A stretch of DNA of 64,000 bases. Origin: Tenggerimyces flavus (GTDB lineage: Bacteria > Actinomycetota > Actinomycetes > Propionibacteriales > Actinopolymorphaceae). Shown here piece after piece: positions 32,011 to 40,142 of this stretch; the stretch's first letter is position 1, and each line of letters begins with the position of its first letter. The notes beneath the pieces are model-generated. The model was not told where the DNA came from and did not search any database. It was given only the letters and a program-made list of their open reading frames with translations. The DNA lies in assembly GCF_016907715.1 (NCBI RefSeq), contig NZ_JAFBCM010000001.1, positions 2,294,001 through 2,358,000 of the forward strand. The letters run 5' to 3'. Both the position numbers and the translations under genes were made by a program.

Positions 32011-32943
32011 CTACCCGCTGAGGCGGTGCTCCCCGAAGCGCTGGAAGAGGGCGATCGCTTCGGAGTTCTCGTCCCTGATCCAGTAGCTGAGTTGCCCGAG
32101 GGTGACGTGAGCCCAGTACATCCGGAGGACGTGCGGGTCGATGAGTTCTTCGACCACCTCATCCAGCCGGGCGGAGGCGGACTGGTCGACGCTTCCGGGG
32201 TAGAGCGTGCTCCAGAAGAGGTCGATGTAGATCCGAACCAGAGCGAGGTGGCGGTCTCCGCGACTGACGCCCCAGTTCCAGTCGACAACGCCGCTGACGT
32301 GCTGTCGATCGTCGTAGAGAACGTTGCCGAACGTGTAGTCGGGATGGACCAGATCGTCGCCGCTCATCTCGTGCGGTTCTTCGTCGCCGATCTCGTGGAT
32401 CGCGTGCAGTAGGCGCCGGGTTCGGGCGCTGTGGTTCTCCAACACGTGGTGCTTGGGTTCGCCGGATCCGCCACGCTGCAGGAGCATCGGCAGGATCGGC
32501 ACGTCCGGACGACCGGCGAGCAGCCCGGCGAACCGATCGTTCATCGACACCATCGCATCGATCACGTCGGCGTCCACGCGTCTCGCGGGTGCACCTGGCA
32601 AGCGTTCCTGGGCCAGCGCAACGACACCGTCGTCGAGCTCGACGACCACATCGTGCCGCGGAACCGGAAGCCCTGCCGCGCGTGCCTCGGCCAGCACCTC
32701 GGCCGTCTGCCTCATCCGCGCCAACGAGGCCGGCGAACGAGTGACGACGCCTTCCCTGCCGTCCGGCCACCGCACGTACACAGCTCCACCGGATTCCCCG
32801 TGCTCGGCAACGCCGACCAGCGACAGGTCGCAACCCGCTCGATCGTTGACCTCCGCCACCAGCTCGGCCGGGTCCTTCGCACCTCCGCCACTGGCGAGCA
32901 TCCGCGCCCTGTCAGGATCCACGTCGTCGTTGCCCGCAGACAC
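32011..32943 (-). CDS. Aminoglycoside phosphotransferase (APH)-family kinase
   Basis: The 310-residue protein has the APH kinase signature. The Brenner-type loop is L-V-H-P-D-Y-T-F-G-N-V-L, and the DFG-equivalent segment is S-G-V-V-D-W-N-W-G. The N-lobe is divergent. Most chromosomal members phosphorylate unknown metabolites, so resistance should not be assumed. The start is GTG. Confidence 0.85.
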   Translation of the reverse strand: MSAGNDDVDPDRARMLASGGGAKDPAELVAEVNDRAGCDLSLVGVAEHGESGGAVYVRWPDGREGVVTRSPASLARMRQTAEVLAEARAAGLPVPRHDVVVELDDGVVALAQERLPGAPARRVDADVIDAMVSMNDRFAGLLAGRPDVPILPMLLQRGGSGEPKHHVLENHSARTRRLLHAIHEIGDEEPHEMSGDDLVHPDYTFGNVLYDDRQHVSGVVDWNWGVSRGDRHLALVRIYIDLFWSTLYPGSVDQSASARLDEVVEELIDPHVLRMYWAHVTLGQLSYWIRDENSEAIALFQRFGEHRLSG

Positions 32944-33082
32944 TGAACCTCCTCATCCCGCGTATATCCCGTGGACAGCGACAAACGGCTGCTTCGAGCG
33001 GTGCACCGTGACCTATGGCTTGATTCCGCGAGGGCTCCGCGAACGCGCTGGTCAGGGGCGGTGCGAAAGGTTTGGAAGAGGG

Positions 33083-33155
33083 CGCCCCCGGCAGGATTCG
33101 AACCTGCGGCACATGGTTTAGGAAACCATTGCTCTATCCCCTGAGCTACGAGGGC
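33083..33155 (-). tRNA. tRNA-Arg (anticodon CCT)
   Basis: On the minus strand the acceptor arms GCCCTCG and CGGGGGC pair through seven positions including one G-U. The D-arm is AGCTCAGGGGATAGAGC. The anticodon loop is TTTCCTAAA with anticodon CCT, and the T-arm is GCAGG-TTCGAAT-CCTGC. The discriminator is G, and CCA is not encoded. It reads AGG codons. Confidence 0.97.
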
Positions 33156-33158
33156 TGG

Positions 33159-33184
33159 CCAGCGCCCAGCGTACCGGGCGCTGG
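33159..33184 (-). terminator. Hairpin after the hydroxyacid dehydrogenase gene
   Basis: The 9-bp arms CCAGCGCCC and GGGCGCTGG flank an 8-nt loop, between the dehydrogenase stop and the tRNA on the same strand. Confidence 0.6.
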
Positions 33185-33191
33185 GCTGGGG

Positions 33192-34109
33192 CTAGTAGCC
33201 GCGGCTGGGGTCGACGACTCCCAACAGGGGCTTGCCGGCGGTGAAGTGGGTGATGTTGTCCGCGACGCGGCGGGCCAGCGCCGGGTACAGCATGTGGGTG
33301 GGGTTGGCCGAGTGTGGCGTGATCAACGCTCGCGGCTCGGACCACAGCGGATGACCGTCCGGCAGGGGCTCGGGGTCCGTCACGTCCAGGCCCGCGCCCG
33401 CGATCGAGCCGGCGGCCAATGCCGCGACGAGGGCGGTGGTGTCGATCAGCGACCCCCGCGCGATGTTCACCAGGTACGCGTGCGGCTGCATCAACGCCAG
33501 CTCGCGCGCACCGATCAGGTGCTGGGTCTCTGACGTCGCCGGCGCGCCGATCACCACGAAGTCCGATTCCGCGAGTACGCGGTCCAACGCGTCCGGCGTC
33601 AAAGTCTCCGAGGCCCCCGAGACAGGAACGCCCGAACGACGAACAGCCAGCACCCGGCAACGGAACGGTGCAAGCAGCCGGATCAGCTCCTGCCCGATCC
33701 CGCCAGCACCGACCACGCCCACCACCGCCCCGTACAGCGACGCGGACGACACCCACTCCCAGGTCGACGTCCGCGCAAGAGCAGGCACCTGCCGCGCCAA
33801 AGAAAGCATCAGCGCCAACGCGTGCTCGGCCACCTGGTCCGCGTACGACCCCGTCGCCGACGTGAAAACCACCGAGGGGTGAGCCACAAGCACCCCCGAG
33901 GACAGCCACCCCTCGACACCCGCGGAAGGCAGCTGCACCCACCGCACGCCAGGATGCAGGACCTCCGCAAGCGAAGCAGGCGAGTGCCCGAACCACACGA
34001 GCCCCGACGCCTCGGCGGGCGAGGAGACGAGGTCCGCCCCCACGGACTTCGCAGCGGAGAAGACTTCGGCCGGCGCCTCGGGCGTGATGTAGATCTTCGT
34101 TGTCGTCAC
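33192..34109 (-). CDS. D-isomer-specific 2-hydroxyacid dehydrogenase
   Basis: A 305-residue NAD(P)-dependent dehydrogenase. The dinucleotide motif is V-G-V-V-G-A-G-G-I-G-Q-E-L, N-I-A-R-G-S-L-I-D is the conserved substrate/NAD region, and the catalytic His lies in L-I-T-P-H-S-A-N. The Arg and Glu partners fall in the R-G and D-P-E-P-L segments. The keto-acid substrate is unknown. It is divergent from the MmcQ/YjbR gene. Confidence 0.9.
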   Translation of the reverse strand: MTTTKIYITPEAPAEVFSAAKSVGADLVSSPAEASGLVWFGHSPASLAEVLHPGVRWVQLPSAGVEGWLSSGVLVAHPSVVFTSATGSYADQVAEHALALMLSLARQVPALARTSTWEWVSSASLYGAVVGVVGAGGIGQELIRLLAPFRCRVLAVRRSGVPVSGASETLTPDALDRVLAESDFVVIGAPATSETQHLIGARELALMQPHAYLVNIARGSLIDTTALVAALAAGSIAGAGLDVTDPEPLPDGHPLWSEPRALITPHSANPTHMLYPALARRVADNITHFTAGKPLLGVVDPSRGY

Positions 34110-34127
34110 AGCGACCTATACTGCGCT

Positions 34128-34493
34128 GTGGCCGCGACCAACGACGACTTCTTCCGCATCCTGGACGCGCTGCCAGACGTCGAGCGCAGCGAAGGCGACC
34201 ACTACTGGTCGTTCTCCGTCCAGGGCAAGCGCTTCGGCTACTACTGGCCCCGCACCCAGACCGTCGGCCTCAAGCAGACCATGTCCGAGCAGCGAGCCCT
34301 CGTCGCCGAGCGCCCGGACGTCTTCGAGATCCAGTTCACGGCCGGCGGGTACGGATGGGTCGTCGTCTACCTCGAAGGCATCGACGCAGACGAGCTGCAC
34401 GAGCTCGTCTTCGAAGCCTGGCGCCTGTCCGCGCCCCAGAAGCTGCTCGACGAGCTCCCCGACGACGTCACCCCATGGTCACGTCGAGGATGA
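34128..34493 (+). CDS. MmcQ/YjbR-family DNA-binding-like protein
   Basis: A 121-residue CyaY-like-fold protein of the YjbR family. It starts A-A-T-N-D-D-F-F-R-I-L, then S-E-G-D-H-Y-W-S-F-S-V and K-R-F-G-Y-Y-W. The C-terminal L-V-F-E-A-W-R-L-S-A-P is typical. The biochemical role is unknown. Its last 26 bp overlap the convergent dioxygenase gene. Confidence 0.8.
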   Translation: MAATNDDFFRILDALPDVERSEGDHYWSFSVQGKRFGYYWPRTQTVGLKQTMSEQRALVAERPDVFEIQFTAGGYGWVVVYLEGIDADELHELVFEAWRLSAPQKLLDELPDDVTPWSRRG

Positions 34494-35232
34494 ACCGCTG
34501 CGCCGGCGACAGCCGCGAGTACGTGTTCACCCGTACGTAAGCCTGTTGATCCAGCTGCTGCGGCAGATCCCGCCGGCAGAAGTACGAGTGCATCGCCCGC
34601 CGCGGCGCCGCGGACCGGTTCAGCGTCCCGCCGTGCCACAGGTGGCTGTTGAAGATCACCACCGTCCCGGCCGGCGCGAGCAGCAGCACCTCGTCCGGAT
34701 GCGCGTCAGCCGGGTCCGACATCATGTCCTTCGGCATCGACACGCTCCGGTGCGACCCCGGCACCACCCGCGTCGCGCCGTTCTCCGCCGTGAAGTCGTC
34801 GAGCAGCCAGATCGAGTTGCACACCTGGTACGCGCCCGCCGCCACCGGCTCGCCGTAGTCCGCGTGCAGCCCCTGATGCCCCTGCCCCGGCAGGGCGGAG
34901 CGGGCGTTCAACGACGACAGCCTGAACGAACCCAACACCTGCGCGATCCCCGCCAACACCCGCGGCTGCGAGAAGCACATCTCGAAGAGCGGGTCCTTGT
35001 TCACCAGGTCCGCGAGCCGCTCCGTCCCCTTCTCCTGGTGCACCTCGAGCCCCGCCCGATCGCCCTCCGCCAACGTGAGGGCGGCCAGCCGTTCGTTGAA
35101 CGCGGCCACCTCCTCGCGGCTCAACACACCCTCGAGCGGCAGGTACCCATCCGTGTCGAGTTGGTCGCGCTCCTTGTCGGTGAGCAGGTCCGCCGCAACG
35201 TCGAGGTCCCGAAGTGCCGTCTGCATGTCCAT
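34468..35232 (-). CDS. Phytanoyl-CoA dioxygenase (PhyH)-family protein
   Basis: A 254-residue Fe(II)/2-oxoglutarate oxygenase. The iron ligands are H123-A-D125 in G-L-H-A-D-Y-G and H200 in S-H-L-W-H-G-G-T. The Arg pair after A-P is suited to bind 2-oxoglutarate. AGGAGG lies 8 bp before the ATG. The gene is divergent from an amidase-AraC pair, 102 bp away, which suggests the three serve one pathway, probably hydroxylation followed by hydrolysis of an amide substrate. That pathway is inference. Confidence 0.88.
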   Translation of the reverse strand: MDMQTALRDLDVAADLLTDKERDQLDTDGYLPLEGVLSREEVAAFNERLAALTLAEGDRAGLEVHQEKGTERLADLVNKDPLFEMCFSQPRVLAGIAQVLGSFRLSSLNARSALPGQGHQGLHADYGEPVAAGAYQVCNSIWLLDDFTAENGATRVVPGSHRSVSMPKDMMSDPADAHPDEVLLLAPAGTVVIFNSHLWHGGTLNRSAAPRRAMHSYFCRRDLPQQLDQQAYVRVNTYSRLSPAQRFILDVTMG

Positions 35233-35334
35233 TGCCCGATCCTCCTGTTGCATAGAACGATGCGCGCCTGCTGTGCTTTGCTTCGACTCTGCCGCGCTCG
35301 AACGGCACTGAGAATGCAGGAGGCGACGAGCCCT

Positions 35335-36657
35335 ATGCACGAAGCGCCACAGCCACAGCCACCGCTGCTCGGCAGCTGGCAGGACCTCGGCTCGCTCGAA
35401 GCCATCGCCGCGGGCGTACGGGCAGGCACGATCGACCCGGTCGCGCTCGCCGACCGCGCCATCGAGCGCGCGAACGCGGTCCAAGAGCTCAACGCCGTCG
35501 TGTACCTCGATGCGGAACGAGTCCGCGCCGACGCCGCCAGGGCCACAGACGGCCCGCTGGCCGGGATCCCGGTCCTGGTCAAGGAGATCATCGAGGTCGA
35601 GGGCATGCCGTTCACCTGCGGCTCCGCGGTCTTCGCGGGCCGGCGAGCCGACCGCGACGCCGACATCGTGCGCCGCCTGCGGAACGCCGGCGCCGTGGTG
35701 CTCGGCCTCAGCCACAGCCACGAGTTCGCCTACGGTCCCACCGGCCAGTCCAACGTGACCGGCCCCAGCCACAATCCGCACGACCCCACCCGCATCACGG
35801 GCGGTTCCAGCGCGGGGTCGGCGGCCGGTGTCGCGGCCGGCATCACCCCGCTCGCGATCGGTACGGACACCGCCGGCTCCGTACGCATCCCCGCCGCGCT
35901 GTGCGGGATCGTCGGCGCGATGCCCACCCGGCAACGACTTCCGCGCGACGGCGTCTTCCCGCTCTCGTCGACGCTCGACCACCTCGGCCTCTTCGCGCAC
36001 TCGGTCGAGGACGCCCGTTATGCCCTCGCCAGCCTCACGCATGACGACTTCGGAGGCGGCGCGATCGACCAACCCCTGTTGGGCATTCCGACCAATCCCC
36101 AGCTCCAGGACAGCACCGACGAGGTCGCCGCCGCGTTCGACCACGCCCGCACAAGATTCCCGAAGACCGTCAACCTCGAGTTGCCCGACTGGCCGGACCT
36201 CCTCGCGACCGGCTTCGACCTCCAAGGCCCCGAAGCCGCCGCCGTCCACGCAGACACCTTCCCCGCAAGGGCAGACGAGTACCAGCCCGACGTCAAGATC
36301 CGATTGACGGACGCGTTCGCGGTCCCAGGTTGGCGCTACGTCAGGGCAAAGGCCCACGCGGCGGAGATCGCCAGGGCGGCCGACGACGTTCTCCGATCCG
36401 TCGACGCCGTGATCTTCCCCACCCTCCCGATCACCACGCCGCCAGCGAGCGAGACCCACGGAACGGTCCCGAGCGGTACGTACCTCGTCCGCGATCTGCT
36501 GATCCGCAACAACCGACTCGCCAACCTCACCGACCATCCATGCGTCACGATTCCCCTTCCCAGCAAGGGACTTCCGATTGGTCTCGCCATCCTCGCGGCG
36601 GACGACAGCAAGGCCCTCAGTGTCGCTGCCTGGATCGAGAACAGGCTCCGCGCATGA
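35335..36657 (+). CDS. Amidase-signature family hydrolase
   Basis: The protein of about 440 residues has the Ser-cisSer-Lys triad: Lys83 in V-L-V-K-E-I-I, cis-Ser158 in G-G-S-S-A-G-S, and nucleophile Ser182 in T-D-T-A-G-S-V-R-I-P. It hydrolyses an amide, but the substrate is unknown. A GCAGGAGG site precedes ATG 35335. ATG 35314 is in frame but too close to that site. The stop overlaps the AraC start by 4 bp (ATGA), so the two are coupled. It is not GatA, because no gatB or gatC is near. Confidence 0.9.
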   Translation: MHEAPQPQPPLLGSWQDLGSLEAIAAGVRAGTIDPVALADRAIERANAVQELNAVVYLDAERVRADAARATDGPLAGIPVLVKEIIEVEGMPFTCGSAVFAGRRADRDADIVRRLRNAGAVVLGLSHSHEFAYGPTGQSNVTGPSHNPHDPTRITGGSSAGSAAGVAAGITPLAIGTDTAGSVRIPAALCGIVGAMPTRQRLPRDGVFPLSSTLDHLGLFAHSVEDARYALASLTHDDFGGGAIDQPLLGIPTNPQLQDSTDEVAAAFDHARTRFPKTVNLELPDWPDLLATGFDLQGPEAAAVHADTFPARADEYQPDVKIRLTDAFAVPGWRYVRAKAHAAEIARAADDVLRSVDAVIFPTLPITTPPASETHGTVPSGTYLVRDLLIRNNRLANLTDHPCVTIPLPSKGLPIGLAILAADDSKALSVAAWIENRLRA

Positions 36658-37394
36658 CCCTCCGCATGATCGGCGCCGGCATCCACGTCGCCGCGCCCGG
36701 GCAGCACTTCCCGTCCCACGCGCACGGTTCGTGGGAGGTCGTCTACTACGCGACCGGCCTCGCCCGCTGCCCGATCGGCAACGAGACGTACGACGGAACG
36801 CCCGGCACGATCCTCGCCACGCCGCCGAACACGCCGCACGCCGAGCTCACCGCCACCGGCTACAGCAACAGGTTCGTGCAGATCGTCGCGCCACCCGACT
36901 GGCCGTGGCCGCGCGTGGCGTTCGACGACGGCGAGCGGTCGCTCGGCAGGCTGTTCGACGCCCTCACCCGCGAGTACATGCGCCCCGCCCGACACGGAGA
37001 CCGGATGACCGCCATCCTCGTCGACGAGCTCGACATCCAGCTCCGACGCGCCGGCGACGATCGGCCGATCAGCCCGGCCGAACGTACGGTCGCCGCCGTC
37101 GAACGCATCATCGAAGAGCGCTTCGCCGAACGTCTCCGCATCGCCGAGATCTGCGCCGACCTGTCCTGCTCGCCGTCCGCCCTCAGGGCGCACTTCGCCA
37201 AGCTCCGAGGCACCAGCCCGCGCGCGTACCTACAGGCCGTCAGGCTTCGCCACGCCCTCGGCTACCTGCGCAATTCGACCTTGACGCTGCAGGCCATCGC
37301 CGAGCTGTGCGGGTACGACTCGGTCAGCCACCTCAGCAGGCACGTCAAGGCCGCCACCGGCAGCTCGCCCGGCGCCCTGCGGAAGACTCCGTGA
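36654..37394 (+). CDS. AraC-family transcriptional regulator
   Basis: A 246-residue regulator. An N-terminal cupin-like sensing domain has H-F-P-S-H-A-H-G-S-W-E-V. Two C-terminal helix-turn-helix motifs follow: L-R-I-A-E-I-C-A-D-L-S-C-S-P-S-A-L, then T-L-Q-A-I-A-E-L-C-G-Y-D-S-V-S-H. It overlaps the amidase stop by 4 bp. It probably controls the amidase operon and the divergent dioxygenase in response to a small ligand. Confidence 0.9.
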   Translation: MTLRMIGAGIHVAAPGQHFPSHAHGSWEVVYYATGLARCPIGNETYDGTPGTILATPPNTPHAELTATGYSNRFVQIVAPPDWPWPRVAFDDGERSLGRLFDALTREYMRPARHGDRMTAILVDELDIQLRRAGDDRPISPAERTVAAVERIIEERFAERLRIAEICADLSCSPSALRAHFAKLRGTSPRAYLQAVRLRHALGYLRNSTLTLQAIAELCGYDSVSHLSRHVKAATGSSPGALRKTP

Positions 37395-37441
37395 GCTCCA
37401 CGCGTTGTCACCATGGACAGGACCGTTCGAGAGAGTGAGAC

Positions 37442-37810
37442 ATGGCGACCATCGAGCTGACCAGCGAGAACTTCAACGACATCGTGACCGGCAGCGGCAC
37501 GATCATGATCGACTTCTGGGCGGAGTGGTGCGGACCGTGCCGGATGTTCGCGCCGGTGTTCGAGAAGGCGTCGGAACAGCACCAGGACATTACGTTCGGC
37601 AAGGTCGACACCCAGGCACAGCTCGAGCTGGCGCAGGCGTTCGACATCTCCTCCATCCCCACGCTGATGGTGATCCGGGACGGCGTGATGCTGTACGCCG
37701 AGGCCGGGGCGCTTCCGGCGCCGATGCTCGAGGAGCTGATCGGGAAGGTCCAGGACGTCGACATGGACCAGGTTCGGGCCGAGATCGCCCAGAACGAGCA
37801 GGCTCAGTGA
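37442..37810 (+). CDS. trxA: Thioredoxin
   Basis: A 122-residue thioredoxin. The redox site W-C-G-P-C has Cys30 and Cys33, and the cis-Pro lies in S-S-I-P-T-L-M. It reduces protein disulfides in the cytosol. The tail of about 15 residues beyond the usual end is acidic. The stop overlaps the start of the luciferase-like gene by 4 bp, so the two are coupled. Confidence 0.93.
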   Translation: MATIELTSENFNDIVTGSGTIMIDFWAEWCGPCRMFAPVFEKASEQHQDITFGKVDTQAQLELAQAFDISSIPTLMVIRDGVMLYAEAGALPAPMLEELIGKVQDVDMDQVRAEIAQNEQAQ

Positions 37811-38814
37811 GCGTGAACGTACCCCTCTCCGTTCTCGAGCTCGCCCCCGTCGGCGCGGGTCAGACCAGCGCCCAAGCCCTCGCCGGCGCGGCCGAGCTCG
37901 CTCGGCACGTCGAAGACCTGGGCTACCGGCGGTTCTGGGTCGCCGAGCACCACAACATGCCGGGAGTCGCCAGTACGAGTCCGGCGGTTCTGATCGCCCA
38001 CGTCGCCGCGAAGACCGAACGGATCCAGGTCGGCTCCGGCGGCGTCATGCTGCCCAACCACGCCGCGCTCGTCGTCGCCGAGCAGTTCGCGATGCTCGAG
38101 GCGCTGCATCCCGGCCGGATCGACCTCGGCATCGGGCGCGCGCCCGGCACCGACCCGGCGACGGCTGCCGCGCTGCGACGTACGCCGGAGGGGCTTGGCG
38201 CCGAGGACTTCCCGCGCGAGCTCGATCTGCTGCTCAACCTCCTCGGTGGCCCGTACGCGAACGAGGAGGTCAAGCTCAAGGCCACGCCGCAGGCGACCTC
38301 CGCGCCGGGCGTCTGGCTGCTCGGCTCGAGCGGCTACAGCGCCCAGGTCGCGGGGCTGCTGGGGCTGCCGTTCAACTTCGCGCACCACTTCAGCGCGCAG
38401 AACACCGAGCCGGCGATGGACATGTACCGCAAGACGTTCCGCCCGTCGGCGATCCTCGACAAGCCGCATGCCGCCGTCACGCAGTCGGTCTTCGTCGCCG
38501 AGACGCGCGACGAGGCGGAGCGAATCGCCTTGCCCGCAAGGATTTCCATGGTCTCGCTGCGGACCGGTCGCCCTCGTTCGCTTCCCACGTTGGAGGAAGC
38601 CGCTACATACGCGTGGTCCGACGCCGAACGGCAGCTGCTCGACCACCTGCCCAGCCAGCCGTCGATCGGGACGCCGGAGCAGGTACGCGACGAGCTCGAG
38701 CAGCTGGTCGCGCGTACCCAGGCCGACGAGCTCATGGTGACCACGATGACCCACGGGGTCCCGGAACGGCTGACCAGCTTTGCCCTGTTGGCGAAAGCCT
38801 GGGGCCTGACCTGA
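37807..38814 (+). CDS. Luciferase-like (LLM) flavin-dependent oxidoreductase
   Basis: A 335-residue protein of the bacterial luciferase-like group whose members start S-V-L-E-L-A-P-V-G. The segments W-V-A-E-H-H-N-M-P and G-S-G-G-V-M-L-P-N-H are hallmarks of the MsnO8-type subgroup. It would use FMNH2 or F420H2. The start GTG 37807 overlaps the trxA stop (GTGA). The substrate is unknown. Confidence 0.88.
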   Translation: MSVNVPLSVLELAPVGAGQTSAQALAGAAELARHVEDLGYRRFWVAEHHNMPGVASTSPAVLIAHVAAKTERIQVGSGGVMLPNHAALVVAEQFAMLEALHPGRIDLGIGRAPGTDPATAAALRRTPEGLGAEDFPRELDLLLNLLGGPYANEEVKLKATPQATSAPGVWLLGSSGYSAQVAGLLGLPFNFAHHFSAQNTEPAMDMYRKTFRPSAILDKPHAAVTQSVFVAETRDEAERIALPARISMVSLRTGRPRSLPTLEEAATYAWSDAERQLLDHLPSQPSIGTPEQVRDELEQLVARTQADELMVTTMTHGVPERLTSFALLAKAWGLT

Positions 38815-38856
38815 CAAGCTCGTCCTGACCTCCGTGGCGAGTGGGAAGGACCGCAG

Positions 38857-39627
38857 ATGGCAGGACGGCTCGACGGCGAAGTGGTGCTGATCACCGGCGC
38901 GGCACAGGGCATTGGCCGCGCGACCGCCGTGGTCGCGGCGCGCGAGGGCGCGAAGGTCGGGTTGCTCGACGTCGACGAGGCAGGCGGCGCGGACGCGTTG
39001 GCCGAGGTCACGGCCGGCGGCGCGCAGGCGTGCTTCGTCACCGCCGACATCACCTCGGAGTCGCAGGTGGCTACGGCTGTGGGCGCTGTGGCCGACGAGC
39101 TGGGCGACGCGACCGTACTGGTCAACAATGCCGGCCGGAACTCCTACGCCGACCCGGTCGCGATGACGGTCGCGGAGTGGGACGACGTGTTCGCCGTGGA
39201 TCTCAAGGGCGCCTGGATGATGGCGCGGGCGGTGCTGCCTGCGATGAAGTCGCGGGGTCGGGGTTCGATCGTGAACATCGCGTCGATCCATGCCCGGCTG
39301 ACGACGCAGGGGATGTTCCCGTACGCGGCGTGCAAGTCCGGCCTGGTCGGCCTGACCCGCAGCCTTGCGCTCGACCTCGGCCCGCACGGCGTCCGGGTGA
39401 ACGCGGTGAGCCCCGGCTGGACCCGTACCCGCCTGGTGCAGGAGGTGCTGGACCGGCACGAGCCGTCGTACACCCAGCAGGTGCTGGACGCGCATCCGAT
39501 GGGCCGGATCGGCACGCCGCCGGAGATCGCCGAGGTGATCTGCTTCCTCGCCTCCGACGCCGCCTCCTTCGTGACCGGCGCCGAATGGTCCGCCGACGGC
39601 GGCCTCGGCGCGAGGTACGCCGGCTAG
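38857..39627 (+). CDS. Short-chain dehydrogenase/reductase (classical SDR)
   Basis: A 256-residue SDR. The cofactor motif is T-G-A-A-Q-G-I-G (13-20), N-N-A-G follows the central strand, and the catalytic pair is Tyr156 and Lys160 in Y-A-A-C-K, preceded by Ser in N-I-A-S-I-H. The C-terminal D-G-G segment is typical. It is NAD(P)-dependent, and the substrate is unknown. Confidence 0.92.
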   Translation: MAGRLDGEVVLITGAAQGIGRATAVVAAREGAKVGLLDVDEAGGADALAEVTAGGAQACFVTADITSESQVATAVGAVADELGDATVLVNNAGRNSYADPVAMTVAEWDDVFAVDLKGAWMMARAVLPAMKSRGRGSIVNIASIHARLTTQGMFPYAACKSGLVGLTRSLALDLGPHGVRVNAVSPGWTRTRLVQEVLDRHEPSYTQQVLDAHPMGRIGTPPEIAEVICFLASDAASFVTGAEWSADGGLGARYAG

Positions 39628-39680
39628 CCTCGATCTCTTTGTTCGGCGGTGGGTTCGACCGGACCGCCCTGCCCCGCCCT

Positions 39681-39767
39681 GGGGCCAATGATCATGTTTA
39701 CGTGGTCATTGGCCGCTTTACGTGGGGTGGACGCCAGGTAGAGCGGTCACTGGCCGGGTAAGGCGAC
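39681..39767 (+). repeat. Dispersed 87-bp palindromic repeat, copy B
   Basis: This copy matches the reverse complement of 1181-1267 over its whole length with only a handful of changes. The palindromic core starts GGGGCCAATGATCATG. Here one arm has two changes (ACGTGG for ACATGA). It follows the SDR gene. Confidence 0.85.
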
Positions 39768-39898
39768 CTAGCCTCGGGATTTCACCTCGCCGTCGTCGCC
39801 CTGCTCGCGACAGACGCTCCGCTGCAGGCACGCTGGGAGCTGAGTCGCCCGGCGTCGACTCGGCCGCCCACGACGCTGGTCCGGACACCAGCGCACGG

Positions 39899-40099
39899 AT
39901 GGGCTCGTACGAGGTCATCCGTGTGGAGACAGTGCCCGGCGGCGTCTTGTTCTACGAGGCCAACGGCAACTTGTTCGACGATGCGGGGTTCGCCTACCTG
40001 CCCGGCGGCCCGACGCCGGAGTTGGAGAACGGCGGCTTCGAGTCGCCGAACTACCGCCACCTCGGCGGGCCCTGGTACGCCTTCACCGCCAGTTGGTGA
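39899..40099 (+). CDS. Small hypothetical protein
   Basis: A possible 66-residue protein starting M-G-S-Y-E-V-I-R-V-E. It is rich in Gly and aromatic residues (G-F-A-Y-L-P-G-G, then R-H-L-G-G-P-W-Y-A-F). The frame is open further upstream into the repeat, but that part is not protein-like. The regular composition suggests a real protein or the tail of one. There is no convincing ribosome site. No function is assigned. Confidence 0.5.
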   Translation: MGSYEVIRVETVPGGVLFYEANGNLFDDAGFAYLPGGPTPELENGGFESPNYRHLGGPWYAFTASW

Positions 40100-40134
40100 T
40101 CGCCCGCCGTTGACCGGGTCAACCGCGGGCGATC
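40098..40134. terminator. Bidirectional hairpin between convergent genes
   Basis: The 16-bp arms GATCGCCCGCCGTTGA (40098-40113) and TCAACCGCGGGCGATC (40119-40134) pair with one mismatch, between two convergent stops. Confidence 0.65.
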
Positions 40135-40142
40135 GAGGCGGG

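Noticed and set aside
33083-33155. tRNA-Arg(CCT) as an attachment site of an integrated element
   Set aside because: No integrase, no repeated tRNA end and ordinary chromosomal genes on both sides.
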